DNA from: Nitrosomonas sp.
GTDB taxonomy: Bacteria; Pseudomonadota; Gammaproteobacteria; Burkholderiales; Nitrosomonadaceae
Length of the DNA stretch: 52,016 nt
Direction of reading: 5' to 3'
Assembly (NCBI GenBank): GCA_021774265.1
Contig: JAJFJG010000014.1
Location: 1-52,016 of the forward strand
In this document: one piece after another, positions 40,464 through 50,068 of the stretch
Layout: the number at the start of each line of letters is the position of its first letter
How positions within the stretch are numbered: position 1 is the first letter of the stretch
Made by a program: the position numbers and the translations under genes
Notes under the pieces: generated by a model
Database searches by the model: none
The model's input: the letters and a program-made list of their open reading frames with translations, nothing else
Told to the model about the DNA's origin: nothing

Positions 40464-41533
40464 TGGCGAGTAATCTTAGATCTGACGGATTCGGATAGTA
40501 GTAACCCAACAATAATAAACATTAGAACATATAGCCACCAGATGCCGGGCATTTTTCCGACGACACCTTGTTCGACCCAGGTTTGTGCTAATCCGGTTAA
40601 ATTGTAATAAATGGCGAAAACCATAGCTGCGATAAAATAGGTTTTGTCGCCTTTGTCCTGGCGTGGCGAGGTGCGGATAAACGATACCGCAATTAATGCA
40701 AGCAAAACAGTGGCAAAAGGGCGCGAAAGCCGCCATTGCAATTCAGCAATCTCACGTGGTTTTTCAGAATCCCATAATTGTGCGGTTGTGGCTGATTTAC
40801 GTCGATAATTTACGACGCTGTCACCGTCGGTGAAATAAGTTAGTTTTTCAAACTCAATCATGCTGTCTTTCTTTTTATTATGGCTTAATTGGTAAAGATA
40901 GCCCTCAGATAATTGAATGTTTGGCCGTTGCTGTGCCGTAATTTGCTGTTGATGAGCTTGTTTGGAGATAACGATTTCACTATTGCCATCTTTTCTAACA
41001 TAATGAAAGATATCCTCCATTTGTTTGCCGACATCAATTTTTTTGCCAACATAAATAACTCGGCCACTGCCATCGCTGCCATAAAAACGTCCGGCTTGGA
41101 ATCGGTTGGTGTTTAATTCAGCTTCTGCTTGGGCATCAAGAATATAGCTCTCAGCATAAGCCCAAGGACGGACATAAATGGAAAGAATGCCGCTAATAAT
41201 TCCCACCGGAATGGCAACCATCAAAACAATAAATATGATGCGGCTGCTGCTAATACCTACGGCACGCAATACATTGATCTCGTGATCTTTGTTTAACCGA
41301 CCTAAGCCGATAATAACGGAAACATAGAATGCAATGGGCACGAGTACTTCCAGTGCGATTAGTGTCTTAAGTGATACCAACTTGATCATGGCAGAAAAGC
41401 CAATTGATTCAGTTACTGCGCCAGCGAGCAATCGTGCGCTACTAAAGCTGGCAAATAATCCAGTTAATACAGCGATAACGACTATGAAAGGAATTAATAC
41501 TTCACGTGAAATATAGCGTTCTATGATTTTCAT
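40460..41533 (-). CDS. lptF: LptF-family LPS export permease
   Basis: IIERYISREVLIPFIVVIAVLTGLFASFSSARLLAGAV; 4-nt overlap with lptG. Confidence 0.88.
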   Translation of the reverse strand: MKIIERYISREVLIPFIVVIAVLTGLFASFSSARLLAGAVTESIGFSAMIKLVSLKTLIALEVLVPIAFYVSVIIGLGRLNKDHEINVLRAVGISSSRIIFIVLMVAIPVGIISGILSIYVRPWAYAESYILDAQAEAELNTNRFQAGRFYGSDGSGRVIYVGKKIDVGKQMEDIFHYVRKDGNSEIVISKQAHQQQITAQQRPNIQLSEGYLYQLSHNKKKDSMIEFEKLTYFTDGDSVVNYRRKSATTAQLWDSEKPREIAELQWRLSRPFATVLLALIAVSFIRTSPRQDKGDKTYFIAAMVFAIYYNLTGLAQTWVEQGVVGKMPGIWWLYVLMFIIVGLLLSESVRSKITRQ

Positions 41534-41563
41534 GAAAACTGTTTAATTCGCTTCTTATGCGTG

Positions 41564-42364
41564 CTAATTTTCATTGTTGCCCAGAATAGATTCTGCTAGC
41601 AATAAATCGTCAACTTTGTCGACATCAACACCTGCCTCAGGAAAAGGAAGTAGGATCGCTTGCGCATGGATATGTGTTTTAACTGAAACGGCATTAAATG
41701 CTTGTTCAAGTGTTAGTTGTCCCAATAAATACTTAAGTACCGTCCACGGCCCAAGAATCTGTGCGATTAGTCGCCAGGGACGTTTGCGCATGGCTTCTGC
41801 TTGTCGCCAGATTGACACTATTTCTCGTCCATGATGATTAAATGTAAATAAATTACAACCACAATAACCGCCGTCACGGAATTTTGTTACGGTTCGTTTC
41901 GCACCAGGGAAAGCTGCGATGATGCTATCAATATTGACCAGTCCAACGGTTGCGTCTCCATTGCTTTTTAGTGATTCATTGAGAAAGTGTTGTACGATTT
42001 GAGGTGTTAACAAAGCATGGTCTGCCGTTGTCAGAAACACGGGAGTGTCTGTATCAACTTGCTCAAAACCTTTCATTGCACTTTTGCTCGGAGAATCAAG
42101 ATTGGGAAGCCAAGAGACACGACCTTCAGTGATGCGTTGTTCTAATTCTGGGCAGTCAGGTAATATGTGTTTCGGTGGTCCACAGAGAATGATTGACTTG
42201 ACTAAATCGCTAGCTTCTAGGGCATCAAGTACACGTATAATCATGGGTCTGCCAGCAACAGGGGCGATGGCTTTACACGTTGCGCCGGTGTGTTGAGTGA
42301 TTGGGTCGTTACCCGTGCGATCAGCTGCAAGCACCACGGCAACAAATTGGTTTGTTTTACCCAT
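41564..42364 (-). CDS. MobA-like NTP transferase
   Basis: VAVVLAADRTGNDPITQHTGATCKAIAPVAGRPMIIRVLDAL, FLTTADHALLTP. Confidence 0.85.
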   Translation of the reverse strand: MGKTNQFVAVVLAADRTGNDPITQHTGATCKAIAPVAGRPMIIRVLDALEASDLVKSIILCGPPKHILPDCPELEQRITEGRVSWLPNLDSPSKSAMKGFEQVDTDTPVFLTTADHALLTPQIVQHFLNESLKSNGDATVGLVNIDSIIAAFPGAKRTVTKFRDGGYCGCNLFTFNHHGREIVSIWRQAEAMRKRPWRLIAQILGPWTVLKYLLGQLTLEQAFNAVSVKTHIHAQAILLPFPEAGVDVDKVDDLLLAESILGNNEN

Positions 42365-43554
42365 TACAGCGTTTTCTCGTAAATACGATAACGCTTGTAT
42401 TGTTTACTGCCAATACTATCGAGTATGCCACGCATACCTTTATTGTTTTCCAGAATCCAAGATAATTCGACTTCTTTGATGCCTTTTTCCTTTGCTGCTT
42501 GTTTAGGCGCGTTGATGACCATGCAGGCCAGAGCAATACCTAGTGGCGTGTTCTGGAATCGTTTACGTACACCCATTAATGGCACGCGCCCCGTGTGAAT
42601 TTCGCCGCGCCTTAATTTTTTAATGAGTTTAATCAAGCCAAAAGGGAATAGGCTGCCGCTGAGCTGAGTGAAAACTTCGTTAAGGTTGGGCAGAACAACC
42701 ATAAATGCTGCTGGGACACCATTAACTTCTGCGATTTGAATGAGTTCATCTGGTACGAGTAGACGTAGGCTGGTTCCTAGCTCAGCGAACTCGGCTTCGG
42801 TGAAGGGAATAAACCCCCAATTATTAGACCAGGCGTCGTTGAAGATATCCCGCATTATTTCCATTTCAGATTTAAAGTTTTTGCGGTTAAGTGGTCTGAT
42901 TTGTACCTGTTTGGAATATCGCTGAATCAGCGTGCGCATGACACGGGGTGTTTCAAAGTTGGCGTCCACCCAATAAGCGAGTAAATCTTTTTCAGGTAGA
43001 TAGCCTTCATTTTCAAGCAGGCTGCTATACCACGGCGGTGAATGGGGCATCATGACAACAGGAGGGGTGTCAAATCCATCAACTAAAATGCCACTTTCCT
43101 GATTGATGGAGTGGCTAAATGGCCCGTTCACATGGCTAGTATGTCGCGCAGCTAGCCACGCCTCGGCGTGTAGTATCAGTGCTGAGAATGCGTCGGTATC
43201 ATTAATGCATTCCAGTGATCCAAAGTGACCCGTGTCGTCACCGTAGCGTTCGCGATGAAGTGAGTCAATTTGGGCGCTGATTCTGCCGATGGGTTGTTTA
43301 TTTTTGTACGCAACCCAAGCTTGCCATTCGCCATGCTTAAAAAATGGGTTGTGCTTTGAGTAATGAAAGCGCCGTTCCATGCGTAAGGGTGGAACCCACA
43401 TGGGATCATCTTTATAGACATGCCAAGGAACTTCAATAAAATCGCTCATGTCACGCCAGCTTATTACCGGGCGTATCGTGATAGGTGTCGTATTAGTTTG
43501 GTTGGACTTCATGGGCATAGCATAAATGCGATATATTGTTAGAAAACGAAACAA
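42364..43554 (-). CDS. YghO-like GNAT-fold acyltransferase
   Basis: VPWHVYKDDPMWVPPLRMERRFHYSKHNPFFKHGEWQAWVAYKNKQPIGRISAQID...INQESGILVDGFDTPPVVMMPHSPPWYSSLLENEGY. Confidence 0.75.
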   Translation of the reverse strand: MFRFLTIYRIYAMPMKSNQTNTTPITIRPVISWRDMSDFIEVPWHVYKDDPMWVPPLRMERRFHYSKHNPFFKHGEWQAWVAYKNKQPIGRISAQIDSLHRERYGDDTGHFGSLECINDTDAFSALILHAEAWLAARHTSHVNGPFSHSINQESGILVDGFDTPPVVMMPHSPPWYSSLLENEGYLPEKDLLAYWVDANFETPRVMRTLIQRYSKQVQIRPLNRKNFKSEMEIMRDIFNDAWSNNWGFIPFTEAEFAELGTSLRLLVPDELIQIAEVNGVPAAFMVVLPNLNEVFTQLSGSLFPFGLIKLIKKLRRGEIHTGRVPLMGVRKRFQNTPLGIALACMVINAPKQAAKEKGIKEVELSWILENNKGMRGILDSIGSKQYKRYRIYEKTL

Positions 43555-43708
43555 ATACGGCGATTATAGTTTTTTAAACAGATTTACGAATGGTAGGTCA
43601 TAGTCTCAATTGGGCGTGAGTCGTGTGGTGAAATAATTGATATAGTGAGAAGATGATAGAAAGCGCTAATTATTATACGACATGATACAAATCAACACTT
43701 TCCTAACA

Positions 43709-44161
43709 TTACATTCTATCAGGGTATGTCAATAAATTAGTAATCAGTGTGTGAAAGACTTCTTTGGGATCGGGTTCACTGTCTGTTGATTCATCGTACG
43801 CAAGACACTTTTCGTCAGTAATGGAAATACAGAAATCACGGTATTTGTTCCAGTCATTGTTGTAATCTTTTAAAAGATGTTGTGGTAGAAAAACGCGTAG
43901 TGTTTCAAAGTTGTCCTGCATCTCAGGCAAACGAGTGCATAGATAACGGTTTACGTTTTCTGGCCAATTGATAGGTTTTGGATACATCCCAGACAGTTCT
44001 GTTTCAATGGTGTAGCGGTAATTGAACAAAGCATCTTCTTTGCGTTTACGGTTTATAAGTTCAATTGCCAAAGCAGCAAGACCTATTAAGCCGAACAGGT
44101 AAAATGGCCATAGCGGGACGGTTTCAAAATAGAAAGATATTTGATCTAAGTATTCGTTCAA
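43709..44161 (-). CDS. hypothetical single-TM protein
   Basis: N-terminal hydrophobic LWPFYLFGLIGLAALAIELINRKRKED; no recognised domain. Confidence 0.5.
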   Translation of the reverse strand: MNEYLDQISFYFETVPLWPFYLFGLIGLAALAIELINRKRKEDALFNYRYTIETELSGMYPKPINWPENVNRYLCTRLPEMQDNFETLRVFLPQHLLKDYNNDWNKYRDFCISITDEKCLAYDESTDSEPDPKEVFHTLITNLLTYPDRM

Positions 44162-44330
44162 AATTTTCTCGATATTAAATTAGCGGTTAGAAAACGCAGG
44201 CGCGACAGCGTCAATCATATTGATTTTGATAGATGCCTTACTCAAACAAGATGCGCCCGATATTTCCGATATTGCCATATGATGGTGTATGTATCAATAT
44301 AGTTTGTATGAAGGACGGTTGATTCAATAA

Positions 44331-44367
44331 AAACAGGATCAGCCCATTGCTAGTGCTGACCCTGTTT
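44331..44367 (-). terminator. intrinsic terminator downstream of the Rh-type channel
   Basis: 13-bp stem with one mismatch (aaacaggatcagc / gctgaccctgttt); minus strand reads stem then ttttt. Confidence 0.75.
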
Positions 44368-44447
44368 ACTGGGGCTTATGTTGACAGCTTGGAGTCGTTA
44401 ATCTTGTACCCAAATTGTCTTTGTCCCGATGGTCACCTATTCATGAC

Positions 44448-45740
44448 CTATGATCCTGGATTTCCTCCTGCTGGTGTAGCTGCAGGCGCTCTAGTAGGAG
44501 GTTGAGTCGCAGCTTTAGATTCTAGTGCTGCAATTCGAGTCTGTAATGCTGCAACTACGTTTTCTGACTCTGGTCCAGATGTATGAGTAAACTCAACACT
44601 GTCTTCATAAGGTTCCTTGGTTGTGCCGGTCGCACGAATGAGCGCACCTGCAACCAAACCACCGACGATAGCAATACCCATGGTAATACCAATGCCGGTC
44701 AATTGATTGGTTGCAATGCCTGGAACGACTATCAGTGCACTAAAGCCACCTAATAATCCTGGCAGTCCGTGTAAGTTGTGGACACCACAAGTATCGAAGA
44801 TTCTGATTTTCTCCAATGCTGGCAAGAGATATCTGTAACCGAGTACTGAAATTGTTCCTGCAATTAGACCGATAACAAACGCGCCGAGTGGATCGACAAC
44901 ATTACATACGGAACCAATGGCAACACCACCGGCTAATGCGGCATTTGCCATATCAACCATTGAGGTCTTGCCGCTGTTAACCAAGGTACTAACAAAATAA
45001 GTGGCGATAGTTGCAGCACTCAGTGCAAGTAAGGTGTTGACGACGGTTTGTGGCATATCTGCAAGTGGGACCAAAGCGGTAGCAAAACTTGGCCAAAACA
45101 GCCATAAAACCACGGAGCCAAGCATCGCAAAGCGGTCTGAGGTAGGATCTGATTCAATTAAGCGGCTACGTTGATACTCGGTAGTTAATACGACAGACAT
45201 TGCTAATCCAAAATAAGCGCCAAATGCGTGAATAACGATGGATCCGGCGGTATCTTGGAATGTGTCGTCGACTAGGCCGAATAAGCCATCCAAGACAATT
45301 AGTTCATTTAATAAATAGAGTGGAACAATTAACAATGCCAATAATGCATACTGAAATACTCTGAGGCGACCCAGTACAGCGCCCATAGCGATCAATGCGG
45401 TGGCGGCAGCTAATTCGGCAAAGAGTAATGCATCTAAAGTATGTGGCTCGAGTGCGTGACCGAAAACGCCATTTGCACGCAGCGCAATATAGAGCGGAAG
45501 GCTGACTGCTACGACCAGATAAGTACCGGTAATGGCACCAAAACCATATCTTCGAACGAAGACCATCAGAAAACCAAAACCTATCAATAACATCGCCAAG
45601 ATGTGGATGATATAGTTATATTGCGCGACGACTTCAGCTTGAGTTGGTTCAACTGTTTCTGCCGCACTTACCAAACTACTGAAACATAGGAGAAACAAAC
45701 TCACTACACTAAGTAGTGTAAAGCAAACACTTTTATTCAT
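44448..45740 (-). CDS. Rhesus-type (Rh50-like) ammonia/ammonium channel
   Basis: SIVIHAFGAYFGLAMS and DTCGVHNLHGLPGLLGG are Rh-subfamily signatures; 11-12 TM segments. Confidence 0.85.
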   Translation of the reverse strand: MNKSVCFTLLSVVSLFLLCFSSLVSAAETVEPTQAEVVAQYNYIIHILAMLLIGFGFLMVFVRRYGFGAITGTYLVVAVSLPLYIALRANGVFGHALEPHTLDALLFAELAAATALIAMGAVLGRLRVFQYALLALLIVPLYLLNELIVLDGLFGLVDDTFQDTAGSIVIHAFGAYFGLAMSVVLTTEYQRSRLIESDPTSDRFAMLGSVVLWLFWPSFATALVPLADMPQTVVNTLLALSAATIATYFVSTLVNSGKTSMVDMANAALAGGVAIGSVCNVVDPLGAFVIGLIAGTISVLGYRYLLPALEKIRIFDTCGVHNLHGLPGLLGGFSALIVVPGIATNQLTGIGITMGIAIVGGLVAGALIRATGTTKEPYEDSVEFTHTSGPESENVVAALQTRIAALESKAATQPPTRAPAATPAGGNPGS

Positions 45741-46066
45741 TTGACTTGTCCCTTATTTATAGTGGTTATTTGGGGTGTCTATTCATTCAGGCTAATTTTT
45801 TTGGTTACCCCGTGAAGAGTTTGAACCTTAAAAGCCATAAACACAATAGGGTTTGTCAAAAAATTGGTGTTTGTAATATTTATTGCTTATATCCAGCAGC
45901 CATCGTTTGCCAAAATAGCGGTTTTAGGAAGATGTCTTAGCTGTTTGGTTGCTTTGCTGATAGCTATAAGAATATTTGTCATTTTTTGTGTGTGCGCGGA
46001 ATGCCAATATAAAACGTCACCCTAACAGATCGGTAGGATGCTCATGCACGTTGTTGGTTGCATGTT

Positions 46067-46924
46067 TTAAGTGAATTGTTCATTTGAATATTTACCGCCA
46101 CTATTTCTATTCCATGCATTATTTTTATAATGGTAAACATAGCATCTTGGCACTACGACGGCTTTGTCATGCGCATCTAACGAATCTAAAATTTTCTGGT
46201 TTTGTTTTCTATCGTTAGTTGGTTTTAAGCTGAATAGCCTCAATTGAAACTCTGTTTCATTACCACCAAAAGTAAAGTTTGGATTGAAGTAATGCTGATG
46301 ATCGTACATATTATTTACAAATGTTTCTATTGTGCACCCAAAACAAAAACCATTAACAAAACCAACCGCCACTGGATCTTCATCTCTGGCTTTGCCGTTA
46401 TTTGAATATTGTTTTTTCTCGCTGCGATTAAGCAAATGGTTGAGCGTCCAACGTTTCATTTTGTTAACCCAAGCGTGGCCGGGGTTGTTCGTTATGGGGC
46501 CATAAATCACATTGTGCTCTACAATAGAAGAAACAAAAAGTTGCCATGTGTTATTAATTAGAATGTCATCATTCATTATAAAGATAATGTCGCATGCGTT
46601 CTGGATACATAAATCAATACCTTGATTCCAGGCGCCAGTTAGGCCACCATTTTTGTGTTGGTCATCGACTCTAATATAAATAAAATCATCGTGTATATTG
46701 CAAAAATCTGAAACTTTATGCGTTTCATTGTGCGTAGATTCGTTGTCAAACACACAGATGAATTTTTCATGCTTTATGTTTTCAAGTACAGAATCCAAGC
46801 AAGGCAATATGAATTTATTTACAAAATTATGGTAGACCACGACTAATCCAATTTTCATAATATAGTATTGTTTTCCTGACTCATGAATGAATTTTAAAGG
46901 AATTTTTGCTTGAATGGATATCAA
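46067..46924 (-). CDS. family 2-like glycosyltransferase
   Basis: VVVYHNFVNKFILPCLDSVLENI...NGGLTGAWNQGIDLC...DIIFIMNDDILI. Confidence 0.82.
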   Translation of the reverse strand: MISIQAKIPLKFIHESGKQYYIMKIGLVVVYHNFVNKFILPCLDSVLENIKHEKFICVFDNESTHNETHKVSDFCNIHDDFIYIRVDDQHKNGGLTGAWNQGIDLCIQNACDIIFIMNDDILINNTWQLFVSSIVEHNVIYGPITNNPGHAWVNKMKRWTLNHLLNRSEKKQYSNNGKARDEDPVAVGFVNGFCFGCTIETFVNNMYDHQHYFNPNFTFGGNETEFQLRLFSLKPTNDRKQNQKILDSLDAHDKAVVVPRCYVYHYKNNAWNRNSGGKYSNEQFT

Positions 46925-46985
46925 GAGCAGGGGTGTGTCATGGTCTGGCTGTGTCTCTCAGCACCAATGCCAAGTCCGAAAGCTT

Positions 46986-48293
46986 TTATTTAAATGCGAT
47001 AGTGATTTTTTTGTTGCAGTCACTTAATGTCGTTGGACATGCCTGCTTTAATAATTCCACATATCGTGGTAAAACATTATTATCAGAGCCATCTAAAATC
47101 TCTCTCAAGAAACGTTGTCGGTTTTCTTCTATATAATAGGAATCACAGCCATTAGATAGGAAATGACTGATCTTTTCATATACGTCATCTCGGCATCTTA
47201 ATTCTGTTTCCGGCATATAATCCGCTATTGTTGAGCGACCGGCGATTAAATAATCAGCGGCTAACACCGGTTTTTTTGCTCGCACAGCTTCAAAAACAAC
47301 CGAGGTGGCTAAGTCAATAATAATGTCCGACCAATTCATTAAATGAACGGAATGCGCTTCATCACCAGCAATGCTTACATTAGACAGTTGTTTAATTGAG
47401 CTGTCTGTTGTTAACGATTGCTTCCAGCCGCTCCGTGTATGTGGCTTAATAATTATCTCGACGCCAGGAAAATCGGCAATCATATGCACCACTTCACCCA
47501 CTTCTTCCCAGAATGTTGTGAAATTAGCTTTTCTTAAGAACATCACTATTTTAAGCTGACTATCAGATGGTTTTAATGGTGAAGGGGGTAGTATTTTAGT
47601 TAATTTAGCCAGCCATTCTTCACAAAACCGTGGGGAACCCAAAACAGCAATCGCTTGATCTTGTAGAAAGGGTCTAAAACGAGTCGCGCATAGTTCGTTA
47701 GGAACAACTAATTTGTCGAATATTCCTGCGTTAGAAAATGTGGTATCAGGTAGAACACGGCGTTCGCCGCGACGTATTAATTGATTGGCATGAGGGCTGT
47801 CGCCGTGTGGCAGTGACACGGTACCTAGTCCTTGTTTGCGCGCCATCTCAACGACAATTTTCACCCATTCAACACAAATGACTGAGTTTCTTTCAATCCA
47901 GTCAAATGCAATGACGCCCTCATTAACGTCAAAACTTCTCGTCAATAATTGGTCGACTGTCTGTCGCCACAGCGGTTCACGCCGTTTCTCATGATAAATG
48001 TCAGCCAATGCGCTAACCAATGGACCGATAATTTTTATACGCCGCACATTGCGCGTTAACAGAAGCATCTGTAATCGCCACTTGATATACGTTAACTTTG
48101 AAAACAGTTCGCGTACATGAGATACACGGACGCCATCTAGTGTTTCTAGGTACGCTATACGATAATCGCGGCGGAATTTTGCTGAGCCAATTAATATCAC
48201 ATCACACTGATGGCCTGATTCAATCCACTTGGAGATAATCGGCGTTATATGATCAATGTCATTATAGTGGCGAAGAAAGAAAAGGGCCTTCAT
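46986..48293 (-). CDS. surface-carbohydrate biosynthesis protein (GT-B/CDP-glycerol transferase-like)
   Basis: IIIKPHTRSGWK...WSDIIIDLATSVVFEAVRAKKPVLAADYL. Confidence 0.6.
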   Translation of the reverse strand: MKALFFLRHYNDIDHITPIISKWIESGHQCDVILIGSAKFRRDYRIAYLETLDGVRVSHVRELFSKLTYIKWRLQMLLLTRNVRRIKIIGPLVSALADIYHEKRREPLWRQTVDQLLTRSFDVNEGVIAFDWIERNSVICVEWVKIVVEMARKQGLGTVSLPHGDSPHANQLIRRGERRVLPDTTFSNAGIFDKLVVPNELCATRFRPFLQDQAIAVLGSPRFCEEWLAKLTKILPPSPLKPSDSQLKIVMFLRKANFTTFWEEVGEVVHMIADFPGVEIIIKPHTRSGWKQSLTTDSSIKQLSNVSIAGDEAHSVHLMNWSDIIIDLATSVVFEAVRAKKPVLAADYLIAGRSTIADYMPETELRCRDDVYEKISHFLSNGCDSYYIEENRQRFLREILDGSDNNVLPRYVELLKQACPTTLSDCNKKITIAFK

Positions 48294-48536
48294 ATCTGCG
48301 AAGTGGTTATAATTGAAGGATAGGTTGACGGCATTTTATTGTTGTGAAGCTGTGAGTTGTATTACGCTATGAGAAGAGAAGTCATCTGTGCTGCAATTCT
48401 ACACATACAACCATTTGTTTGCCAGCGTCATGGACGGTATGACAGAGTTGTGTTGGTAATGTAAATGACTTGGCGTTCATCAGTTTAGAAGCTTAGTGCT
48501 CGTGACCTCAATTTATTCCTAATTATTAAAATACAA

Positions 48537-49286
48537 ATGAAAACAATCGCAGTAATACCCGCACGTATGGGTTCATCGCGCTTTCCTGGTAAACCAATTG
48601 CAAGTTTATTGGGGCGGCCCATGATAGAGCATATTTATAAACGTGTCGCTATGAGCAAATCTCTAGACGCGACATATATCGCCACATGTGACGAAGAGAT
48701 TCGTCAAATCGCTGAAGGCTTTGGTGCTAAAGTGATTATGACTGCCGACACACATGAACGCGCCAGTGATCGTGTTGCCGAAGCAATTGCCAATATTGAT
48801 GCGGAACTGATTGTCATGGTGCAAGGCGACGAACCAATGACGCACCCAGATATGATTGACGTAGCAGTTGCGCCTTTTTATGATGACCCGCAACTGGGTT
48901 GTGTGAATTTGGTTAAAAGAATCGACAATGAAAATGATTATCGTGATGTGAATACAATCAAGGTGGTAATGAACCAACAAAACGACGCCATATTTATGTC
49001 ACGACAGCCGATACCTACCTTAAATAAAGCAGGTTTCGGACAAACAGTGGCATACAAACAAGTATGCATTATTCCATTTCGGCGTGAGGCGCTTATCCAA
49101 TATACTAACTTGCTGCCAACTCCGCTAGAGCAATTGGAATCTGTCGACATGTTGCGTCTGTTGGAGCATGGTCGTCGTTTGAAAATGGTGCATACCACAT
49201 TTAATACGCAAGCTGTCGATACCGAAGCGGATCTAGCGCGTGTTGCAAAATTAATGGAAAATGATCCATTACTTGCTAGTTACTAA
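48537..49286 (+). CDS. kdsB: KdsB-like 3-deoxy-manno-octulosonate (or related ulosonate) cytidylyltransferase
   Basis: IPARMGSSRFPGKPIASLLGRPMIEHIYKR, VMVQGDEPMTHPDMI. Confidence 0.85.
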   Translation: MKTIAVIPARMGSSRFPGKPIASLLGRPMIEHIYKRVAMSKSLDATYIATCDEEIRQIAEGFGAKVIMTADTHERASDRVAEAIANIDAELIVMVQGDEPMTHPDMIDVAVAPFYDDPQLGCVNLVKRIDNENDYRDVNTIKVVMNQQNDAIFMSRQPIPTLNKAGFGQTVAYKQVCIIPFRREALIQYTNLLPTPLEQLESVDMLRLLEHGRRLKMVHTTFNTQAVDTEADLARVAKLMENDPLLASY

Positions 49287-49291
49287 AATTA

Positions 49292-50068
49292 ATGATTGAG
49301 AAAACTATGCAACTAAAAACAAAATTGGCTAATTCTGAGTTAACCATAGGTTCTTGGATCACGCTGGGACATCCAGCTATTGCCGAAATTATGGCGGCAG
49401 CTGGGTTTGACTGGTTAGTCTTGGACATGGAACATAGTGTGATGGAGTTAGGCGAAGCGCAAGCCATCATCCAAGTGTTGGATAAGCAACAATGCCCAGC
49501 CATTGTGCGCTTAACATCAAATCATCCCGATCAAATTAAACGCGTGATGGATGCGGGTGCAACGGGCGTAATGGTTCCCATGGTAAAGTCGGCTGCTGAT
49601 GCGCGCGTTGCCGTACAAGGCGTCTATTATCCGCCACGTGGCCAACGCGGTGTAGGTCTTGCGCGCGCTCAGGGCTATGGCGCAAGTTTTCCAGCATATC
49701 AACAGTGGTTAGAAGAAAATGCGGTTGTTGTTGTCATGATAGAGCATGTAGATGCTGTTAATTCCATTGATGCCATTCTTGCGGTTCCTGGTGTTGATGC
49801 TTATATCATTGGTCCTTATGACTTATCGGGCTCCATGGGTCGCCCTGGTGACCTTAATCATCCCGAAGTGCAAGCTGCGATAGAGGCGGTCTTGACTGCA
49901 GGACAGAGCGCTAAAAAACCTGGTGGTATTCATGTCATAGAACCTGACCCAGATGCATTGCAGCAACGCATTAAAGCTGGTTTCAACTTTTTAGGCTATG
50001 CGCTGGATATTCGCATTCTTGATTCCATTTGTCGTAACCATATGCAACAGATTAGGGCATCATTATGA
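49292..50068 (+). CDS. HpcH/HpaI-family aldolase
   Basis: GSWITLGHPAIAEIMAAAGFDWLVLDMEHSVMELGEAQ, GVMVPMVKSAADARVAV, RGVGLARAQGYG. Confidence 0.92.
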   Translation: MIEKTMQLKTKLANSELTIGSWITLGHPAIAEIMAAAGFDWLVLDMEHSVMELGEAQAIIQVLDKQQCPAIVRLTSNHPDQIKRVMDAGATGVMVPMVKSAADARVAVQGVYYPPRGQRGVGLARAQGYGASFPAYQQWLEENAVVVVMIEHVDAVNSIDAILAVPGVDAYIIGPYDLSGSMGRPGDLNHPEVQAAIEAVLTAGQSAKKPGGIHVIEPDPDALQQRIKAGFNFLGYALDIRILDSICRNHMQQIRASL

